The translations under genes and the position numbers were made by a program. The notes beneath the pieces were generated by a model, which searched no databases, had not been told where the DNA came from, and saw nothing but the letters and a program-made list of their open reading frames with translations. Below are positions 57,381 to 64,000 of a DNA stretch of 64,000 nt, one piece after another; the first letter of the stretch is position 1, and the number at the start of each line of letters is the position of its first letter. The stretch spans positions 3,511,501 through 3,575,500 of the forward strand of contig JBBPUQ010000007.1 of the NCBI GenBank assembly GCA_038501195.1. Reading direction: 5' to 3'. This stretch comes from Nemania diffusa (Eukaryota; Ascomycota; Sordariomycetes; Xylariales; Xylariaceae).

Positions 57381-60300
57381 TCACCGGAAATCCCAAACCC
57401 ACCCAAATCTGGTGCGTGCTCGCCGGGTGCATAAGCTTCTGCACAGCATCTCGTCCTCTTCTGACCAACCCAGCGACTCCTTCAATAAACCCGCCGCTGT
57501 ATAATGAGATTCTTGAAGAGCAAGCGCTACTGCACTAACAGCATAATTTCGCTGACTCCCCGTTGTGCAAGCCCCGCTAGACAGTAAAAGTTCCAACATA
57601 TCAAGTCTTCCCCACTCTGCAGCTCCTTCAAGGGCAGTTCTTCCTCTATACTGCGCCCCTGGGGCATTGACGTCGGCACCAAGATCGAGTAAATACTTGG
57701 CTATTCCAAGGTGTCCTTTGATCGCAGCTATTTGCAATGCTGTCGCCCCTGAGATGTTGGCCGGTGGAGAATTAACATCTGCGTTGGCTTTGGTAAGAAA
57801 GCGTACCAATTCGCAATTGCCCAATTCCACAGCTAGTTGGAGGGGAGATCTGTCAAACTGCTCCGAAGTCCGGTAGTCATTAATATCCACTCCGGCCCGC
57901 AGCAGTAGCGCTGCTAACTTTTCATTATTATGTCTAATAGCTCCAAGCAAGGGATTTTGGGTTATAGGTTGATAGTTATCATGTCCGCTGTCTTTCTCAT
58001 ACCGCTGACCGTTATCGAAAAGAAATTCAACAAAGGAAATATTGTTTGAATCAGCAGCTACTGCCCAAGTGAGCCTATCTGGCGTAAAGTCATTTTTTAG
58101 AAGCAATAAACACGCCTCAAATGTTTCTTTGTTGTTTTTTGTTGCTACTAGAGCTAGAGGGCTCCCCCATAGACGAGCCAGAGGACCAGAGCGTTCGTAT
58201 TTTGGGTATCCTTCAGATACTTTGAATCGACCTTTAGAAGTATTTAAAAGTTTTTCCTCGCATATTGGCATTGGTCCAGTTTTCCTCAACGGTGGGTATT
58301 GAAGAAGACTGCGCAGCAGATCAATGTGTCCTAACTGTGCGGCCAAACCAATAGCTGTAACTTCTAATTCGTGCATTAATGGTTGGGTGCGGCGATTGAG
58401 TAAAAGTTTCTGAACCGTTGAGATTTGCTGAGTTTCAATTGCTACGCATAGCAAACCTACGTTATACATAGCCGGCATAATATCAAACAACCGTGTTATA
58501 CCAGAAAGGTTCCGTGGTTGAATGGCTGCTTCAAGTGCTGTTCCAAATTCACCAGTGCTCGAAAGGCCTTCGCTGTATCTTAGAATTAGAGCAACAAGAT
58601 CCCAATCTTCGATACGAATTGCCGTGATAATTTCATCGCCAGACAGTGGTGCGCCATATTCCAGGAGTAATTCAACGACGGCATATTGACTCTCGCGACT
58701 GATATCTAGACCCTCCCGAAAATATACTTGTTTCAACACCTCTTGCAACGGAGTATATCCCATAAAATCCGTTTCATTTGGATCCACTCCCGTACTTAAG
58801 AGCTCAGAGAGGAAGGCAACCTCCCACCTAGTGGCGGCAAAACTGACTATGCTTTCATTTGGCTTAGCACCAGCATGGGTCAATAGAATGGCACACTGAG
58901 CCCAATTTTGGTTTTTATTCCAGGTCCATTGATCAATAAGAATGTCAAGAGGCGTAGCATGGCTGGAGTTATCTAGGAGTTGGAGTATCTCCGAGACTCG
59001 TCGTTCTTTGTCAGGGTGCCTATATTTGGCAACAGCGTTGACATTGGCACCATTCGTGATAAGGAAACGTACAACCTCGAGATTGGCGTCATAGCAGGCA
59101 AAGTGCAAAGGGGAGAATGTTGACGTAACGTCCAAGCCAGCAATTTCGTGCGAGCTGAAGAAGATTTGGCAAATCTCAAGATAGCCCACATACGCAGCAG
59201 CATGTAACGGCCATATGCCGAAGCCGTTAGGGCCAACACTGCCAGACACATTGTACAAGAAACATACAGTGTCATAATCTTTCGAAATAACAGCGGAAAT
59301 TAACACGTCGGCCGTGATAAAGTCGGCGATTGGCTTAAGTGGATTTCGAGATGTCAGCAAATCGAGAACATATTGTGTTTGCGACAGCCCAGTAACGGCG
59401 GCCATACTCAAGGCAGTGTGTGTATACACAATGCTTTGTGCGTGGCGCCATGTCCATTCACCATCCAGTTCGCATTCATCTTTGTAGAGCGATTCGCACG
59501 TATAGTCCAGTCCTGCAAGGAGGTTCCCTCCATACTGAATGATTATCTCGATAAGCGCTGTGTCCATCACCCTTCGTCTAATCGCTGTATGAAGTGCATA
59601 GTCCAATCTAACCGAAGCACCATGTTCCAAAAGAAGATTAGCGATGCGAAACGCCACGCTATTGCTAATGGGTAGATGCAAAACATGTTCCAGTATTGTG
59701 TGGTTGCAGTTAAATAATATCCAAGTGTCCGCATCAGCACCAGCCTCCAAAAGATGGCTGATCAATTCTAGCCCAGCCGGTCTGTTTATAGGCCCATAAA
59801 GGCTCCAAAAACTAACTTGATGGGGCAGAGCCGGACTCTGGCCTGCGGCGAGGAGCCATTGAAGTAGAGCCATATTCTCTCTATCGTCGGCAGTTTCTTT
59901 CGCATGAATCATTCCGAAAATCGCCGCGTTGTACAGATTCTCCATGAATCCATTAATCGTGTGACTTTTTAGCGTCTTCAGGTTGACGTGCATCTCAAAA
60001 AGACCAGACGTCTTGAGTATACTCATAATCTCTCTCCATCCATCTTCACGATGGATTTGGAGAACATTATTAGATAGCGCGTAAGCAACCATTGACACAG
60101 CTTCAAATAAGAACTCTTTTTGCGATCCGTTCATAAGAAATTGAGCGCGTTGAAGGCTTTCTTGAGGATAAGATTCAGGCATTAATGCTCCGATAACAGC
60201 AGCCAGTTTAGAGACACCGAATTGAACAGTGTTTATTTCCCCTATAATTCCTTGGTGGAAAATTGCCTGTATACGGGCTTCACGCTGGCTCTTTTCTGTA

Positions 60301-60974
60301 TCCAGAGTTATTCCCATGTGATTGTTGAGCATGACTGCGTCCATAACTATTAATATTTATACGATGGACTTTTTATGTCGAAAACTTACTTTTGATTTGG
60401 CTTTCTGGGAATTGGAACCACGGCAAGGTACTTGGCCACTCGAATTCCACTAAGAAGGATGGCGGAGTAGAAACCGAAACATGACTATTAGTCTTAATTA
60501 CAGGTGAGCTATTTGATTCTGCATAGCAAAGTTAGTCAGAACCAGGGATCAAGAAGTAAACAACAAACGCAAGTCAAATTGGGCAAATATGCTCCTATCA
60601 CGATAGCGATCCGTTTCTTTTTCAATAGTCTTTAGTTTTAGTCGCTTGCCGCAAAATATCACTTCGCTGTCTTTCCCCTCTCTCTTCCTTTTGCTGATGC
60701 AATGGTCGATTTCGACCCAAGTTTTCTGGCCAATGTTCTTTTTGAGATTCCATTTCGTCAGTTTATATTCCAATTGTTGTGGACTGCGCACTGTTAACAC
60801 CTTGGTTTCTCCAGAAATCTTCATATGGGCTGCTTACTTGACGAGGAAGCCGAGATCTCTTAACTGATCTACAATCTGGCGCAATGGTTTCTCTTCCACG
60901 ATGAATAAGCGACGAATAAAAGCTTGATGACGGAGCCACTGCTCTTCACTGAGCTTAGAGCTGCCTGAACTCAT
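57381..60974 (-). CDS. Clr5-domain ankyrin-repeat protein (four exons)
   Basis: Exons 60,974-60,838, 60,783-60,569, 60,518-60,390 and 60,346-57,381 join at GT-AG introns (54, 50 and 43 bases) to give 1,148 residues. Exons 1-2 encode a Clr5 domain: 'EEQWLRHQAFIRRLFIVEEK', 'LRQIVDQLRDLGF', then after the splice 'QLEYKLTKWNLKKNIG', a fungal DNA-binding-like module named after fission yeast Clr5. A Ser/Pro-rich linker follows ('PPSFLVEFEWPSTLPWFQFP'). From about residue 350 the protein is a long series of ankyrin-type repeats, best seen at the C-terminal end ('SPLQLAVELGNCELVRFL', 'ATALQIAAIKGHLGIAKYLL', 'GRTALEGAAEWGRLDMLELL'). A nuclear or scaffold regulator is likely; some Clr5-ankyrin proteins occur in NLR-like gene families, with target unknown. 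It is bracketed by direct copies of a decayed repeat. Starting at the later ATG (60,344) would lose the Clr5 domain. Confidence 0.9.
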
Positions 60975-62555
60975 TTTGTGCAGAGTACAAAGAATAACAG
61001 GGGAATTAAATGTATGAATATGAAGTGTTAAATGTGTTGTAAGGATGGGCGGGATGAGAGGGCTTTTATAAGAGTCAAGATCCTGACATGATAATTGCCG
61101 AACAATTAAGAAAGAGTGTGCTCACCCGCTTCGTCCCCCACGTCCTTTGAATGGTCAAAGCCAGAATCTGAAAGGCCCACATTCACCTGCGCAGCATGGC
61201 ACACGATGGCTAGGTAGATAGTTTATTATCCCCTTTCATTGGCTGCCGTCAGAATCGGAAAGCTACGAATAAGTGCGGATGATACAGCTAATCAATACAC
61301 TACTTACGCTGGAATTAGTTCGTGGCTGAATGCTACCTACACTCTGCTGATGATACTTCTAGGGGTGTTATCGGGGCTGTACACGGCCCGAGATCACCCT
61401 CCATCGTTCTCATTTTCCGTCCCCATAATTTGAAGACACAAGGCATCATGACATGGTAGTTAAAATCAGTGCACTCTACTTGCGGGGCTGGGGGCTGTAC
61501 TGTAAAAGGTATGCCATTAGCTCCTGACAAAATCTGAAGGCGTCGGTCAACACTTCGCAACTGTATGCTGTCAAAAGTGCCATGTTCCTGTACGATCATT
61601 GCCGTCTTTTTCCGCGCTCAATACCCAGTTCAGAGTCGACGCTACCAAATGAATATTTTGGCACCGATCGGATCATCATGGGTCTTACAGTTGGACTCTT
61701 GGGGGCTGTCCTAGGTGGCTTGCATAGTTTTTTGGGCCTATCGTAGCTGCAGGTATTGCTTTTACTCTGAGGCAGCCAAACAGGAATAGAGCAAGGTTGA
61801 CAGATGAGGGGCATACCAGTACGTGACCATCCATACCTTCCTTACAGCAAATCCGCTTCGGTGTCGGCTTCCAGTGATTCCATTCCAGGGCGTAGGCACC
61901 CAAGGTGCAGATTCTTACGGCCAGGAATCAGGCTTTCATCGAAATTCTGACCGCTTTGGCCCCAAGGTATCATCAACGGGGCGGACTGAATGCAGGCGGT
62001 TCACATCAATTAGTTGAGTACTGTAGGGCTTTAGAAGGTGAGCCTAGTGCTTCGAATGTTATCACCCAGCAAATACTGACTAGAGCCTGCCTAACGGCCA
62101 AGAATCAATGAATCTATCTCTTGAACTCTATACCACACAATCCTACACCCTTCTTCCTAGCTGCTTGCAGATCTTCTATTCGCTATATGACAAAACCCCT
62201 GACACTTTCTTCCCATAGGCTAGCGGAAGCCCTAGCCATAAAAGTAAAATAAGCCCTCAATACCATTCACTGAGTACTATCAACGTATACTATAATGCTA
62301 AGTGAACTTTTACTATGCAACGTAATCCAAAGAACAACGCATCGATTCCCTATATCCGCAGTCTGTTAACGAGTGGAATATAAACCAGTTATAGCGCATG
62401 AATAATTTACAATTTCATCTTAAACAGTGTCACATATAATTCTTACTAAAGCGCCAAAGGCTGAATCAAAGAGGGCGATTTATAATCTCAAACGGTCCCT
62501 AGCCAGATTATGAAACGAGCAATCTAGTACATTGAACCTTCTTTTTATCTATAAC
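60975..62555. other. Intergenic region with gene scraps and a repeat
   Basis: Short frames at 61,239-61,433, 61,333-61,599, 61,685-61,903 and 61,905-62,111 do not connect into a gene I can name; a decayed gene is possible. Bases 62,030-62,500 are a copy of the dispersed repeat. Confidence 0.4.
62030..62500. repeat. Decayed dispersed repeat, copy 2
   Basis: Direct-orientation partner of 56,340-56,900, sharing the same landmarks. It lies upstream of the Clr5-ankyrin gene, so that gene sits between two copies. Confidence 0.7.
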
Positions 62556-64000
62556 CTATTCCTGCAGAGCGATAGTGATATCTCCAACCTCATCCTCATC
62601 TCCCATCCCAAGTTCCCAGCAGACAACAGGACCTCTCCGAACAAACCATCTAGTCAAATCGCCAAGAATGTGTCCCGAGGCCTCGAGCTTGCCTTTCAGC
62701 TGTGCCACCTTGTCCCGTGCATCCGCCACCAATCGGAAATGCTCGTCATCCACGTACATATCGGCCGTGTCGTGATAATCTAGAGCGACGATCCCACACG
62801 ACGCCCTGTTCGGCACGACCTTGGCATACAAATGGACCAGCAAGGCGGTGTACACGACGAGCAGCGCCGCCCGCTCCGAGATGTCGTGCCTGTCCCGGAG
62901 CTCCTCGTAGCCCACGTGCGCCTCCGCGAGCGCGAGCACGTGGCCCACCGTCTCCTTGTACTCGAGCGTCTTCTCGTCGTCCGGGTCTGGCGGGGCGTCC
63001 CGCGCCCCGAGAGCATGCAGGTGCTTGTAGGCGCGGTCGGAGACGAAGCGGGCGAGCTCCGCCGAGTACGTCTGCACGTGGCGGATGACGAAGCGGCATT
63101 TCCTGCTCGGGGCGGAGACTTCCCGCAGCACGTCGACGACGATGTCAGGCTCCAGGTCGAATGGCAATCCCGTGAGCTCTGGGTATGACGGGACGTCTGC
63201 GAGGAGCTAAATACGATGCAGAACGGATTAGTAGCCGCGTCCATATAGGCCAAGGATCAATTCTCGACGGAGCCGGTAGGAAGGGGGGTATTAGTAGGGC
63301 ACGAGATTACCTGCAGCACATCAAACTGACTGTAAATCGTCTTTAACGCGGCTTGCTCAAGGGTTCCCCAGCATACTGTCTGGTCATCGGCATCTACCCT
63401 ATAGTCGAAGGTATTGAGCAATGGTTTATAGGTTACCGGGGAAGGAAATAGGCTGCAATCGTCCATCCCTCCAATAACCACCAGAAACTTGGACAAAACA
63501 AGGATGTAAGGGACATGAGCGTGGTATAAGAGTGAGACGTCTCGTATGAGCGTGTCACGGAGGGAGATTATTTGCCGCCGACTTAGCATCGGCAATATCG
63601 AGTCGCCGCTCACGTAGGCCAGTCTACATAGGCGGGTGCGCGCGGGATATTGGAGTCTGATACCATTGTGTTCGATGTTATGGGTTTTGAGACTATGTAA
63701 GGGGCCGCTTAGGTACGGCTTTTGACTATGTATACCTTGTAGATGGTCAATAGTCTCAAAGATGGCCATAGCACGGTCGATTTCATCCGGGTGCAACTCC
63801 AGATGACCGATGGATGTGGCACGGTCCCTCATATTGTATATGTCAAGTAGGCGAATAATACGCCCGGGCGATTTTAGGCGTGAAAGGGGTTTGGATATCT
63901 CGTTGGAAATATTTCTCTCAGTGCAAAGAGGCAGAAGGGTTGTGTTATGACTCCAAGGCAAATCTCGAAACAGAAGAGTAGATTGTGGTCTTTCTAGGCA
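62556..64000 (-). CDS. Unrecognised two-exon gene, 5' end outside the window
   Basis: Exon 2 (63,206-62,556) joins exon 1 (64,000-63,311) across a 104-base GT-AG intron with branch 'tactaat', phase 0, giving at least 446 residues. The frame is still open at the window edge and no convincing start lies inside, so the N terminus is missing. I recognise no domain. The protein looks soluble and mostly helical, without signal peptide or membrane segment, and with readable patches such as 'GRIIRLLDIYNMRDRA', 'VPYILVLSKFLVVIGGMDDC' and 'RWFVRRGPVVCWELGMGDED'. Exon 2 is much richer in G and C than exon 1 between about 62,700 and 63,180, and that raises long antisense frames there. The good splice and uninterrupted codons make it a real gene. 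Confidence 0.72.

Noticed and set aside
61239..62111. Gene upstream of the Clr5-ankyrin gene
   Set aside because: Several short frames on both strands but no consistent exon chain or recognisable domain.
62702..63253. Long plus- and minus-strand frames in GC-rich DNA
   Set aside because: They are Arg/Ala/Pro-rich shadows of exon 2 of the right-edge gene.
1..64000. tRNA or rRNA genes
   Set aside because: I looked for T-loop motifs with paired acceptor stems and rRNA-like conserved cores and saw none; a tRNA scan would be decisive.

Overview
The window is nuclear DNA of a filamentous ascomycete (Pezizomycotina), probably plant- or insect-associated. The evidence is short GT-AG introns of about 50-100 bases with CTAAC-like branch sites, several fungus-specific families (DUF3425 bZIP-like regulator, But2 secreted protein, GEgh16/Egh16-type secreted protein, DUF3176 membrane protein, Clr5-ankyrin protein, a HET remnant), and a large block of DNA almost stripped of G and C that looks like exhausted repeat-induced point mutation (RIP). 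Species cannot be named from the sequence alone.

Layout. Bases 1 to about 16,195 are extremely AT-rich, with no coding frame and with decayed internal repeat pairs. From 16,195 to 19,150 lies gene-free DNA of ordinary composition with a possible transposase scrap and a GC-rich hairpin cluster. At 19.2-26.8 kb two proteins predicted to carry caspase-type catalytic residues are transcribed divergently: a metacaspase-like C14 protease and a TPR-CHAT protease. At 27.4-35.7 kb follow a DUF3425 regulator and, on the other strand, a six-exon SDR, a nine-exon cytochrome P450 and a three-exon FAD-linked oxidase; this resembles a small secondary-metabolite tailoring cluster without a visible backbone enzyme. 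At 37.4-38.1 kb is a secreted But2-domain protein. At 39.6-45.7 kb two inverted copies of a non-autonomous hAT-like element with 8-bp target duplications bracket a Kin17 homologue and a DUF3176 membrane protein. A broken HET-domain gene lies near 46.1-46.7 kb. At 48.0-48.9 kb is a GEgh16-family secreted protein, at 50.8-52.0 kb an unrecognised secreted precursor with three Lys-Arg sites, at 53.7-54.9 kb a single-pass membrane protein with a Ser/Cys-containing ectodomain, at 57.4-61.0 kb a Clr5-ankyrin protein flanked by direct copies of a decayed repeat, and at the right edge a gene of unknown function that runs off the window.

Most multi-exon models here were built by joining frames at GT-AG junctions, and each joined model keeps frame to its stop codon. 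How the genes work together is inference. The SDR, P450, FAD oxidase and regulator could modify one metabolite. The two caspase-fold proteins, the HET remnant and the Clr5-ankyrin protein are the sorts of parts used in fungal non-self recognition and cell death. The two or three secreted proteins are effector-like. With the AT block this is a typical accessory compartment. The best candidate for an undescribed system is the divergent C14/TPR-CHAT pair; the Lys-Arg-studded secreted precursor is second.
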